Of a stretch of 36,870 bases of DNA, positions 23,696-31,847 are shown one piece after another. How positions within the stretch are numbered: position 1 is the first letter of the stretch; the number at the start of each line of letters is the position of its first letter. The notes under the pieces are model-generated. The model was not told the origin of the DNA, searched no databases, and was given only the letters and a program-made list of their open reading frames with translations. Both the position numbers and the translations under genes were made by a program. The DNA comes from Candidatus Gallitreponema excrementavium (GTDB taxonomy: Bacteria > Spirochaetota > Spirochaetia > Treponematales > Treponemataceae), in NCBI GenBank assembly GCA_017694795.1, contig JADIMM010000078.1:1-36870 (forward strand), in the 5' to 3' direction.

Positions 23696-24490
23696 ATGCG
23701 CGTAATAATCAAAGAAAACTATGACAGTTGCTCAAAATGGGCAGCTTCTTACATAGCCGGTAAAATCAACAAAGCAGCGGCTTGCAGTGACAAACCCTTT
23801 GTTTTGGGATTGCCTACAGGAAGCACCCCATTAGGTACGTACAAAGAGCTTATAAAGCTTTACAAAGCCGGGAAGGTTTCCTTTAAAAATGTTATTACAT
23901 TCAATATGGACGAATATGTAGGTTTAGAAGAAACCCACCCTCAAAGTTACCACTTTTTTATGTGGGAGAATTTCTTTAAGCACATCGACATAAAGAAAGA
24001 AAATGTGCATATTCTGAACGGAATGTCTGCAAACCCGGAGGCAGAATGCTTGGAATACGAGGAGAAGATAAAAAAAGCCGGGGGAATCGATTTGTTCTTA
24101 GGCGGGGTTGGAGTAGACGGACATATAGCCTTTAATGAACCCGGCTCCTCTCTTTCCTCCAGGACAAGAGTAAAAACCCTTACAAGGGATACAATAATTG
24201 TTAATTCCCGTTTTTTTGACGGGGATCCCGGAAAAGTTCCAACACAGGCCCTTACTGTGGGCGTCGGAACAGTCATGGACGCAAAGGAAGTTGTTATTTT
24301 AATTACAGGCCATAACAAAGCAAGAGCCCTTGCCCACTGTATAGAAGGTGGAATAAGCCAGATATGGACTGTAAGTGCCTTGCAGCTCCATCAAAAGGCA
24401 GTAATTGTATGCGATGATGACTCCACAGATGAAATAAAAGTTGGAACACTAAAATACTTTAAAGATATCGAAAGCAGGAATCAGGAATAA
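23696..24490 (+). CDS. nagB: Glucosamine-6-phosphate deaminase
   Basis: The enzyme converts glucosamine-6-phosphate to fructose-6-phosphate and releases ammonia. The 264-residue protein keeps the catalytic set at the same numbers as E. coli NagB: D72 (NMDEYVG), D141 and H143 ([11 protein letters not shown]) and E148, plus [13 protein letters not shown] near the N-terminus for phosphate binding. The ATG follows AAGGAGAAATA. It is the second gene of an operon with the PurF-like gene, 13 nt apart, instead of lying with nagA or a sugar transporter. This raises the possibility that its ammonia feeds the neighbouring enzyme. Confidence 0.96.
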   Translation: MRVIIKENYDSCSKWAASYIAGKINKAAACSDKPFVLGLPTGSTPLGTYKELIKLYKAGKVSFKNVITFNMDEYVGLEETHPQSYHFFMWENFFKHIDIKKENVHILNGMSANPEAECLEYEEKIKKAGGIDLFLGGVGVDGHIAFNEPGSSLSSRTRVKTLTRDTIIVNSRFFDGDPGKVPTQALTVGVGTVMDAKEVVILITGHNKARALAHCIEGGISQIWTVSALQLHQKAVIVCDDDSTDEIKVGTLKYFKDIESRNQE

Positions 24491-24517
24491 TATTTTCTGC
24501 AAATACCACAAGGCAAT

Positions 24518-24617
24518 AAAAAAGGGACTGGTCAAAAAGTACGGGCTGAAGTGAACCCCTAAAGTTGGACAAAAAAAGTTCAATTTTAGGAGGTGCCCTT
24601 CACCGGCAGTCCCTTTT
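24518..24617 (+). terminator. Terminator stem of nagB split by a small insertion
   Basis: AAAAGGGACTG (24520-24530) and CAGTCCCTTTT (24607-24617) are perfect 11-nt complements, but 76 nt apart. The flanking A-tract and T-tract make it a bidirectional terminator between the convergent nagB and yitT-like genes. Most of the loop is the palindromic remnant at 24547-24602. Removing it would leave a hairpin with a loop of about 15-20 nt. Confidence 0.65.
24547..24602. mobile_element. 56-bp palindromic remnant with IS3-family-like ends
   Basis: The left end starts TGAAGTGAACCCCTAAAG and continues TTGGAC. The reverse complement of the right end starts TGAAGGGCACCTCCTAAA and continues ATTGAAC. The two align over 24-25 nt with few mismatches and one gap, leaving an 8-nt centre. 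It begins with TG and ends with CA, and the ACCCC-AAAGTT-GAC pattern is that of IS3/IS150-type ends as I know them. No transposase remains. Flanks CGGGC and CCGGC agree at four of five bases, a possible decayed target duplication. Confidence 0.6.
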
Positions 24618-24687
24618 ATTTTCTGTTTTTCCCCTGTCAGCTAAAAGAAAACAGGGGCTTATCTTTTCCGTAAAAAACGGACACAGA

Positions 24688-25557
24688 CTATTTTACGCTC
24701 TTTCTCATAATATCTGCAACTTCTGTAATGGTCACAAAAGCGGATGAATCGATGGAAGAAACAATTTCTTTCATTTTTCCAATCTGAAACCGGTTTACCA
24801 CAAAATAAATGATTGTCTTGTTTTTACCTTCGTAATACCCCTTGGAAGAAATCTGTGTAACCCCTGTTTCAAACGCATTTGAAAGGGCTTGGGATATTTC
24901 ATCCGCTTTTTCTGTGATTATCATTGCACTTTTTGCCTTATCAAATCCATCAACCAAAAAGTCCACAGCCTTAATTGCAACGGCATAAGTTATTACGGAA
25001 TATAACGGAAGAATAAAAGTATTAAGGACAAAACCTGCAATAATATACAACAGGGAGTTGTAAATCATTACAAAGGTACCAACAGTCAGCCCGATTTTTT
25101 TTGCAAAAATCACTGCCAGAACTTCTACCCCGTCTATTGCCCCTCCGAAACGGATTGTCAAGCCGCTTCCGATACCGGAAATAAGCCCGCCAAAAATCGA
25201 ACAAAGCAGAAGGTCGGTCCCTGCAAATGGGGAAGAGTCCACCACATTCACAGGTAGTACATCTGCAATTACATAGGAGGACAAGGAGTAAATCACTATT
25301 GCAAAAATCGAATAAACAGTAAATACAAACCCTTGTTTCCTATAACCGTACAGAAAAAATGGAATGTTTAAAATCAGCAGGAAAAATGAAAAAGTGTATT
25401 TCTCGGGTGTCAGCTGCCATAAAAGCATTGAAGTTCCGGAAAAACCGCTGTCATAAATATGTACCGGTGCCAGGAACATAGTAACTCCGATAGAGTTGAT
25501 TATCCCTGCAAAAAATAAAAACACAAAATTACTGAATTTGAATACCTTGTTTTTCAA
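24688..25557 (-). CDS. YitT family membrane protein (DUF161/DUF2179)
   Basis: The 289-residue protein has five or six hydrophobic segments in the first 190 residues. They include the conserved GVTMFLAPVHIYDSGFSGTS, here marking the family, and IRFGGAIDGVEVLAVIF with YNSLLYIIAGFVL. A soluble C-terminal domain of about 80 residues follows (SAMIITEKADEISQALSNAFETG, quoted in part), which matches DUF2179. YitT proteins are inner-membrane proteins of unknown transport role. The start is TTG at 25557, preceded by GGAGG with a 6-nt spacer. It lies 64 nt downstream of argC and is convergent with nagB. Confidence 0.9.
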   Translation of the reverse strand: MKNKVFKFSNFVFLFFAGIINSIGVTMFLAPVHIYDSGFSGTSMLLWQLTPEKYTFSFFLLILNIPFFLYGYRKQGFVFTVYSIFAIVIYSLSSYVIADVLPVNVVDSSPFAGTDLLLCSIFGGLISGIGSGLTIRFGGAIDGVEVLAVIFAKKIGLTVGTFVMIYNSLLYIIAGFVLNTFILPLYSVITYAVAIKAVDFLVDGFDKAKSAMIITEKADEISQALSNAFETGVTQISSKGYYEGKNKTIIYFVVNRFQIGKMKEIVSSIDSSAFVTITEVADIMRKSVK

Positions 25558-25621
25558 CGGAATCCTCCTTTACAACTGTTTACCGAGACAGTTTTATAAT
25601 AATATTTTTCATATATGGGAT

Positions 25622-26578
25622 TTAGATTTTTCCCGTAAGTCCTGTTTTTTCGTCCACACCCAAAAGAATATTCATGCACTGGACCGCAGCCCCGGATGCC
25701 CCCTTACCCAAATTATCAAACCTGGAACAAAGGCAAATCCGGTCGTCGTTCCCGTAAATTATTATTTCCATTTTGTTTGTATCCGCAAGATTATTGGCAC
25801 CGATATAAGGAAGCTCCAAAACACCTTCCCCCATAAGTGGCAAAACCTTTACAAATTCACAACCCTGATAATGGGTTGCAAAAACTTCCCAAACAGATTT
25901 GAGGGTCTGCTTTTTCCCAAGTAACCTGGAATGAACAGGTATGGTAACCGCCATACCATTAAAATAATCACAAATATAGGGATTAAAAACCGGTTCAAAA
26001 TCCAGTCCGCCTATTATCTTCATTTCAGGAAGGTGTTTATGCTGCTGGGTCAGGGCATACTGTCTTGGGGAATCCAGCTCCCCATTACGGTTAATGTCCT
26101 CATACTGGGCAACTGCCTTTTTTCCGCCCCCACTGTAACCTGAAACCGCGTGGCAGGAAACAGGATAACCAGAATCAATTATACCGTATTTCCTTAACGG
26201 GTAGACGATGGAAAGAAAACCACTGGCATAACAGCCGGGGACAGCTATTCTTTTTGATTTCCGGATTTTTTCCCTGAAAGTACTATCCAACTCCGGGAAA
26301 CCATAAGCCCAGTCAGGGTTAACCCTGTGGGCGGTGGAAGTATCCAGTATTTTTACCTCCGGATTGGTACACAGGGAAACAGATTCCCGGGCCGCTTCAT
26401 CAGGAAGACATAAAAATGTTACATCAGAGGAATTAATCAGCCTTTGTCTTTCTTCAGGATTTTTACGTTTATCTTCATCAATCTGTAAAATTTCCAAATC
26501 CTGCCGGTTTTTAAACCGCCCCAGGATTTTAAGCCCGGTGGTTCCCTCTCTGCCGTCAATAAAAATCTTATAAGCCAT
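25622..26578 (-). CDS. argC: N-acetyl-gamma-glutamyl-phosphate reductase
   Basis: The NADPH-dependent enzyme makes N-acetylglutamate semialdehyde in arginine (ornithine) synthesis. The 318-residue form starts MAYKIFIDGREGTTG with the nucleotide-binding loop and has the catalytic C116 in VPGCYASGF, then VSGYSGGGKKA. The short form and the N-terminus are typical of the type 2 ArgC group. The ATG at 26578 has a purine-rich GAAAGAGAGA leader instead of a full Shine-Dalgarno sequence. No other arg gene is nearby. It has a good promoter with a palindrome over the start site and is divergent from purL. Confidence 0.93.
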   Translation of the reverse strand: MAYKIFIDGREGTTGLKILGRFKNRQDLEILQIDEDKRKNPEERQRLINSSDVTFLCLPDEAARESVSLCTNPEVKILDTSTAHRVNPDWAYGFPELDSTFREKIRKSKRIAVPGCYASGFLSIVYPLRKYGIIDSGYPVSCHAVSGYSGGGKKAVAQYEDINRNGELDSPRQYALTQQHKHLPEMKIIGGLDFEPVFNPYICDYFNGMAVTIPVHSRLLGKKQTLKSVWEVFATHYQGCEFVKVLPLMGEGVLELPYIGANNLADTNKMEIIIYGNDDRICLCSRFDNLGKGASGAAVQCMNILLGVDEKTGLTGKI

Positions 26579-26599
26579 TTTTCTCTCTTTCAGTTAAAG

Positions 26600-26621
26600 A
26601 AGATATTCTTGAGTATATCTT
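26600..26621 (-). promoter_or_regulatory. Operator-like palindrome at the argC transcription start
   Basis: AAGATAT (26600-26606) and ATATCTT (26615-26621) are perfect inverted copies with 8 nt between. The site lies just downstream of the argC -10 box and covers the expected +1 (near 26616). It does not match the ArgR/AhrC box well. Confidence 0.4.
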
Positions 26622-26622
26622 T

Positions 26623-26651
26623 AATATACCTGTAAGAAAACCTTTGTTCAA
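26623..26651 (-). promoter_or_regulatory. Promoter of argC
   Basis: On the minus strand TTGAAC (26651-26646), a 17-nt spacer and TATATT (26628-26623). The leader would be about 38 nt. Confidence 0.6.
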
Positions 26652-26697
26652 TCTGAAAAGAAAATTTACTTGTTCCATATTATAAAATCAACCATTA

Positions 26698-26726
26698 TTG
26701 AATATAACCGTTTTTTACCTTATAAT
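26698..26726 (+). promoter_or_regulatory. Promoter of purL
   Basis: TTGAAT (26698-26703), a 17-nt spacer and TATAAT (26721-26726). The expected start near 26733 leaves a leader of about 68 nt before the ATG, with no recognisable riboswitch. Confidence 0.75.
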
Positions 26727-26800
26727 CATTCTGCCGGAACATACGGTATTCAAAACTTAACAACAATTTTTTATTCTTGAAAAACATTCAGGAGAAACAG

Positions 26801-29800
26801 ATGAATACTTCCCTTTACAGAGTTTATGTTGAAAGAAAAGAAGGCTTTAAACTGGAAGCCCAAAGACTTTTTACAGAAATAAAGGACTTTGTCGGAATAA
26901 AAACTCTTGAAGACTTAAGATACTTTAACCGGTATGACATAGAAGGTCTGGATACCCGTGACTTTAAAAAAGCCTGTATGCAGATTTTGGGGGAGCCTCA
27001 GAGTGACAATCTTTACTTTGACAATCTTCCTGAAAATGCCGGAAACAGGCTTCTTGCTGTAGAATACCTTCCGGGACAGTACGACCAGAGGGCTGATTCA
27101 GCCCTCCAGTGCATAAATCTTATTACAAAGGGGATTCCAGCCCTGGTACGCTGTGCAAGGATTTACGCATTTAAGGGAGACCTTTCTGAAAAAGACTTTG
27201 AAGCCATAAAAAAATACATAATAAACCCTGTTGATTCCAGGGAAGCTTCTTTTCAAATCCCTAAAACACTAAAAATGGAACTGTCTGAACCGGGCGATAT
27301 TCCTGTTCTTTCCGGTTTTTCAAAGATGACCGAACAGGAAGCCGAAGCTTTCAGGGAAAAGATGAATCTGGCAATGGATAAGGCGGATATTCTGTTTACA
27401 CGGGAATATTTTGCCTCAATTAGCAGGGATCCCACGGAAACAGAAATAAAAGTCCTTGATACATATTGGTCTGACCATTGCAGGCACACAACATTCAATA
27501 CAATCCTGGATTCCATTGAAATCGAAGAAAACCCTCTCACTGTTCCTTTAAAGGATTCCCTTAAAGAATACAAAGAAATCCGGGCCCAGGTTTATGCCGG
27601 AAAAACAGAAAAACCGGTTACCCTTATGGATTTGGGAACAATCGGTGCCAAGATTCTTAAAAAACGGGGCTTTTTGGATGACATTGAAAAATCAGAGGAA
27701 ATAAACGCCTGTTCAATCCACATAAATGTTAATTATCAGGATGGAACCAGTGAGCCTTGGCTCCTTATGTTTAAAAACGAAACCCATAACCACCCTACAG
27801 AAATTGAACCCTTTGGAGGGGCAGCCACCTGTATCGGGGGAGCCATCCGGGATCCCCTTTCAGGCCGCTCCTGGGTATATCAGGCAATGAGGGTTACCGG
27901 AGCAGGTGATCCCCATACACCATTAAAAGACACAATCCCCGGGAAACTGCCACAAATAAAACTTACCCGTGAAGCTGCCGCAGGGTACAGTTCCTACGGA
28001 AACCAAATCGGACTTACAACCGGACAGGTCTCGGAAATTTACCATCCGGGCTACACTGCAAAACGCATGGAACTTGGGGCAGTTATAGCCGCCGTTCCCA
28101 AGGACTGGGTTGTCCGTGAAGAACCGGAACCGGGAGACGCCATTATACTCTTAGGCGGCGGGACCGGAAGGGACGGAATCGGAGGTGCAACAGGTTCTTC
28201 AAAAGCCCACACTGAAACATCCCTTTCCACAGCAGGGGCCGAAGTCCAGAAAGGTAATGCAGTTGAAGAAAGAAAAATCCAGAGGCTTTTCAGAAATCCT
28301 GAAGTGACAAAACTCATAAGACGCTGCAACGACTTTGGTGCAGGCGGAGTTTCCGTTGCAATCGGAGAACTTGCCCCGGGACTGGAAATCAATCTTGATT
28401 TGGTTCCCAAGAAATACGAAGGCCTCAACGGAACCGAAATTGCCATTTCTGAATCCCAGGAAAGAATGGCCTGTGTTGTCCGGGAAAAAGATGTAAAGAA
28501 ATTTATCGAGATGGCAGGAAAAGAAAACCTCCAGGCGGTAAAAGTGGCTGAAGTTACGGATAAAAACCGGCTTATTATGAAGTGGCGTGGAAAAACCATT
28601 GTAGATTTAGACCGGGATTTTCTTGATACAAACGGTGCAAAAAGAAATGCTGTTGCAAGAATCGCTGCCCCGGCTGAAAATTCACCTTTCCCGGAAAACA
28701 AACCAAAGTCGTTATTCAATTCTGTAAACCAGGCCTTGGAAAAGGGACTTAAAGAAGGATGGACTACAAATCTTTCAAATCTTGGAACAGCTTCGCAAAA
28801 AGGACTGGAAGAACGCTTTGACGGTTCAATCGGTTCTGCTTCTGTCCTTTTCCCTTACGGAGGAAAATACCAGCTTACCCCGGAAGCCGGAATGGCAGCC
28901 AAGATTCCTTCGGTTTATCCAAAGGAATCCACCACCGCCAGCCTTATGACTTTTGGCTTTGATCCCAGGATTTCCTCCTGGAGTCCATACCACGGGGCCC
29001 AGTTTGCAGTATTGGACTCCCTGGCAAAAATTCTTGCCCTGGGAGGTGACCCTCTTAAAGCCCGGCTTACCTTCCAGGAATACTTTGAGCGGACAACCAG
29101 TCCGGAATCCTGGGGAAAACCGGCCTCTGCCCTTTTGGGAGCATTAACAGCCCAAATTCAAATGGGAACACCCTCCATCGGAGGAAAAGACAGTATGTCC
29201 GGAAGTTTCGGGACAATGAATGTCCCCCCCACCCTTGTTTCTTTTGCCGTAGGAACAACCCCGGTGGATTCAGTGCTGTCGGGAGAATTCAAAGCCCCGG
29301 GAAACCCTGTTTATGTCCTTAAAACAAAAATAAACAGTGACAACACTCCGGATTGGGAAAGTTTTAAAGCCAATATTGCCGGCTTTATAAAATTGAACAA
29401 TACAAAACTCATTGCAGGAGCCTATCCTGTAGGCGGGGCAGGAATTTCAGCTGCCGTTTCAAAAATGGCTTTCGGAAACTTTATAGGAATTTCTGTTAAA
29501 GATGATGCAGTAAACAAACTTGGAGGAAAAGAGGGGCTTTTTGCCCCGGGATACGGAAGCATTGTCGTGGAATTAGATAATACAAAATCCGGCGGTAACG
29601 GACAGCTGTTAAATGAAATTTTCAAAAATAATTCCAACTGGATTGAACTGGGGCTAACAAGCAAAGAACCAGAAATCTCCATATTAAACGAAAAGCTTCC
29701 CCTAAAAGAACTTGCCACAGCATGGGAAAGCAAGCTGGAAGACATTTTCCCCGTAAAAACACCAGGACTAAAGATAAACAAGGAAGAAGAAGAGGCTGTT

Positions 29801-30676
29801 AAAAACACCCCTGTTTACACCAAGGGCTTAAAACCTGGGTTGGGGCCTGTAGTAAAAACACCTAAACCCCTGGTTGTCCTTCCCGTATTTCCGGGAACGA
29901 ACTGCGAATACGATATGGCAAGGGCCTTCCAGATTGCCGGGGCAGAAACAAAAACGGTTATAATCCGCAACCGGTCACAGGCTGATATTTCGGAATCCTT
30001 AAAAGAATTTTCTTCGCTTCTTGAGAAAGCCCAGATACTTGCCCTATCTGGAGGATTTTCTGCCGGAGACGAACCTGACGGTTCCGGAAAATTCATTGCC
30101 AACATTCTCAGGGAAGAAAGAATAGCCGAACTTGTAATGAACCTTTTGGAAAACAAAAAGGGACTGGTTTTGGGAATCTGCAACGGATTCCAGGCTCTTA
30201 TCAAAACCGGCCTCCTTCCCTACGGAAAAATCAAGCTTCCCACTGACAACAGCCCCACACTGACCTTTAACACAATTGGAAGGCATATTTCAAGGGTTGT
30301 CAGCACAAAGGTTGTTTCCAATAATTCCCCCTGGGCATCAGGGCTTACCTTGGGAGGGATTTACCAGGTACCGGTTTCCCACGGGGAAGGAAGAATTGTT
30401 TTAAACCGGGAAGAAGGTTTGGCCTTGTTTGAAAATGGACAGGTATTTACCCAATATACCGATTTGGAGGGCAATCCCACCATGGAAGAACCCTGGAACC
30501 CCAACGGTTCAAAATTTGCCATTGAGGGACTGACAAGCCCTGACGGACTTGTTCTGGGTAAAATGGGACACAGCGAGAGAACAATTCCCGTGGGAAAAGA
30601 AGATTCCCTTTTAATCAATATCCCGGGAAACAAAAACCAGAATTTATTCCAGGGAGGAGTTAATTACTTTAGATAA
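26801..30676 (+). CDS. purL: Phosphoribosylformylglycinamidine synthase, large fused form
   Basis: This is the fourth enzyme of purine synthesis, turning FGAR, glutamine and ATP into FGAM. The 1291-residue protein joins the synthetase part to a PurQ-like glutaminase, as in proteobacteria and eukaryotes. Synthetase motifs include SDHCRHTTF, FKNETHNHPTEIEPFGGAATC (in part) and GGKDSMSG. The glutaminase begins near residue 1023 (VLPVFPGTNCEYD) and keeps its nucleophile C1127 in LGICNGFQ and the later VSHGEGR. It is thus fully glutamine-dependent, unlike the PurF-like protein in this window. The ATG at 26801 follows AGGAGAAACAG; an in-frame TTG eight codons upstream lies before that RBS. Confidence 0.97.
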   Translation: MNTSLYRVYVERKEGFKLEAQRLFTEIKDFVGIKTLEDLRYFNRYDIEGLDTRDFKKACMQILGEPQSDNLYFDNLPENAGNRLLAVEYLPGQYDQRADSALQCINLITKGIPALVRCARIYAFKGDLSEKDFEAIKKYIINPVDSREASFQIPKTLKMELSEPGDIPVLSGFSKMTEQEAEAFREKMNLAMDKADILFTREYFASISRDPTETEIKVLDTYWSDHCRHTTFNTILDSIEIEENPLTVPLKDSLKEYKEIRAQVYAGKTEKPVTLMDLGTIGAKILKKRGFLDDIEKSEEINACSIHINVNYQDGTSEPWLLMFKNETHNHPTEIEPFGGAATCIGGAIRDPLSGRSWVYQAMRVTGAGDPHTPLKDTIPGKLPQIKLTREAAAGYSSYGNQIGLTTGQVSEIYHPGYTAKRMELGAVIAAVPKDWVVREEPEPGDAIILLGGGTGRDGIGGATGSSKAHTETSLSTAGAEVQKGNAVEERKIQRLFRNPEVTKLIRRCNDFGAGGVSVAIGELAPGLEINLDLVPKKYEGLNGTEIAISESQERMACVVREKDVKKFIEMAGKENLQAVKVAEVTDKNRLIMKWRGKTIVDLDRDFLDTNGAKRNAVARIAAPAENSPFPENKPKSLFNSVNQALEKGLKEGWTTNLSNLGTASQKGLEERFDGSIGSASVLFPYGGKYQLTPEAGMAAKIPSVYPKESTTASLMTFGFDPRISSWSPYHGAQFAVLDSLAKILALGGDPLKARLTFQEYFERTTSPESWGKPASALLGALTAQIQMGTPSIGGKDSMSGSFGTMNVPPTLVSFAVGTTPVDSVLSGEFKAPGNPVYVLKTKINSDNTPDWESFKANIAGFIKLNNTKLIAGAYPVGGAGISAAVSKMAFGNFIGISVKDDAVNKLGGKEGLFAPGYGSIVVELDNTKSGGNGQLLNEIFKNNSNWIELGLTSKEPEISILNEKLPLKELATAWESKLEDIFPVKTPGLKINKEEEEAVKNTPVYTKGLKPGLGPVVKTPKPLVVLPVFPGTNCEYDMARAFQIAGAETKTVIIRNRSQADISESLKEFSSLLEKAQILALSGGFSAGDEPDGSGKFIANILREERIAELVMNLLENKKGLVLGICNGFQALIKTGLLPYGKIKLPTDNSPTLTFNTIGRHISRVVSTKVVSNNSPWASGLTLGGIYQVPVSHGEGRIVLNREEGLALFENGQVFTQYTDLEGNPTMEEPWNPNGSKFAIEGLTSPDGLVLGKMGHSERTIPVGKEDSLLINIPGNKNQNLFQGGVNYFR

Positions 30677-30762
30677 AAATTGATTGAATAAACATTGTTT
30701 TAGGTGTACCCTTTAAGGAGTTATCCCTAAAACTTGGGAAAATTTAATATTCAGGAGTATTT

Positions 30763-31725
30763 ATGAAAAAATATTTTATTGCCGTTATTTCAGTATTGTT
30801 ACTGGGATTTTTAACCTCATGCGGAACAAAAGATGTATACACAGATTACGACAAGGCCTTGGCTGCCTCAAAGGCAAAAAATAAAGATCTTATGCTTATT
30901 TTTACAGCCACAGATTCAAACAAAGACGATTCTTCAATAAGTGAGCTTGAAAAAATAAACAATAATATTTTTAATTCAGAAGATTTTATTTCAGGAGTAA
31001 AAGAAAACTACATTGTCTGTACTCTTGTATATGAAATTCCTTCCCCAGGAGAAACAGACACAGAAGAAAATCTTAAAATTCAGGACTTAATGAATTATTA
31101 CCGAGTTCCGAATGTACCTTCAATATACCTCATATTGCCCCAGGGAGATGTTTACGCCCTGCCGGTTGTCACAGATGAAAATTCTGTAGACGGAAAAACT
31201 TTTGCAGAATATATCCTTACTTTTTCAGAAGAAAGGGAAGAAATCCTGGCAGCTCTTGAAGCGATAAATAATTCCCAAGGAGAAGAAAGACTGGCTAATC
31301 TTGATAACTTTATCAGTATGTCAGATCAGTACATTCTTCATCTGCAAAAGCCATACATGGAAGAAATTGTGGAGCTTGCAAAGGACAATAACGATGAGCT
31401 CTACACCAAATATTCTTTTATCCTGGGGGATATAAAGGCAGCCGACTTTTTTGTAAACGGGGATGTAAACTCTGCGATTAAAGTATTCGAGGAAATGCTG
31501 GAAACCCTTGTTACAATGACAAATGAACAGAAACAAAATGCCTATTATAAGCTTGCATATCTAAGTTCTTTTGCAACAAGTGATTACAATGTGACTTTGA
31601 ATTATCTTGATCAGGCTATAAATATTGATCCCACAAATGCCTTTTCGGCTGAATTGATAAAATTCAAAACCGAAATGGAAGAAGCCGTTGAACAGCAGGA
31701 AGCAGCTGCCACAGCCGGACAATAA
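30763..31725 (+). CDS. Lipoprotein with thioredoxin-like fold and TPR-like tail
   Basis: The 320-residue protein has a signal peptide ending in LTSC, with C20 as the lipid attachment site. Residues 25-160 look like a thioredoxin fold of the DUF255/DsbD-gamma kind: a helix DYDKALAASKAKNKD, the strand LMLIFTATD, and the cis-proline motif VPNVPSIYLI (P119). Where redox proteins have CxxC, this one has ATDSNKDD, so it should be redox-inactive. Residues 205-305 are helical with TPR-like repeats (AYYKLAYLSSF, NLNYLDQAINIDPTNAFS-like, in part). An Ala/Glu-rich end follows. A role in holding or assembling envelope proteins is only inference. A terminator lies downstream. purL ends 86 nt upstream. Confidence 0.75.
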   Translation: MKKYFIAVISVLLLGFLTSCGTKDVYTDYDKALAASKAKNKDLMLIFTATDSNKDDSSISELEKINNNIFNSEDFISGVKENYIVCTLVYEIPSPGETDTEENLKIQDLMNYYRVPNVPSIYLILPQGDVYALPVVTDENSVDGKTFAEYILTFSEEREEILAALEAINNSQGEERLANLDNFISMSDQYILHLQKPYMEEIVELAKDNNDELYTKYSFILGDIKAADFFVNGDVNSAIKVFEEMLETLVTMTNEQKQNAYYKLAYLSSFATSDYNVTLNYLDQAINIDPTNAFSAELIKFKTEMEEAVEQQEAAATAGQ

Positions 31726-31761
31726 TTATTGCAATCAGTTGTCACACAACAATATGAACCC

Positions 31762-31790
31762 AAAAAGCCGGCGAAAGCCGGTTTTTTTTT
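31762..31790 (+). terminator. Terminator after the thioredoxin-like lipoprotein gene
   Basis: CCGGC (31768-31772) and GCCGG (31777-31781) enclose a GAAA tetraloop, with A-tract and a nine-T tract on either side that extend the stem past one bulged G. Confidence 0.85.
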
Positions 31791-31810
31791 GACTTTTATG
31801 ATTTTACCAG

Positions 31811-31834
31811 TTATGTTAGTATAATATAACATAA
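31811..31834 (+). promoter_or_regulatory. Zur-like palindrome over the -10 box of the ZIP transporter gene
   Basis: TTATGTTA (31811-31818) and TAACATAA (31827-31834) are perfect inverted copies with 8 nt between, and the -10 box TATAAT (31820-31825) lies inside. The right half resembles the gammaproteobacterial Zur box (ATGTTATAATATAACAT), though the left half is displaced by 3 bp. The -35 region is poor. Confidence 0.5.
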
Positions 31835-31847
31835 TTAAGGGGAAAAC

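Noticed and set aside
26733..26800. Possible purine riboswitch before purL
   Set aside because: The leader is only about 68 nt and contains none of the conserved junction sequences of a purine aptamer.
28051..28719. Long open frames on the strand opposite purL, dnaE, the receptors and other genes
   Set aside because: They lie entirely within well-conserved genes, lack ribosome-binding sites and show no protein family features.
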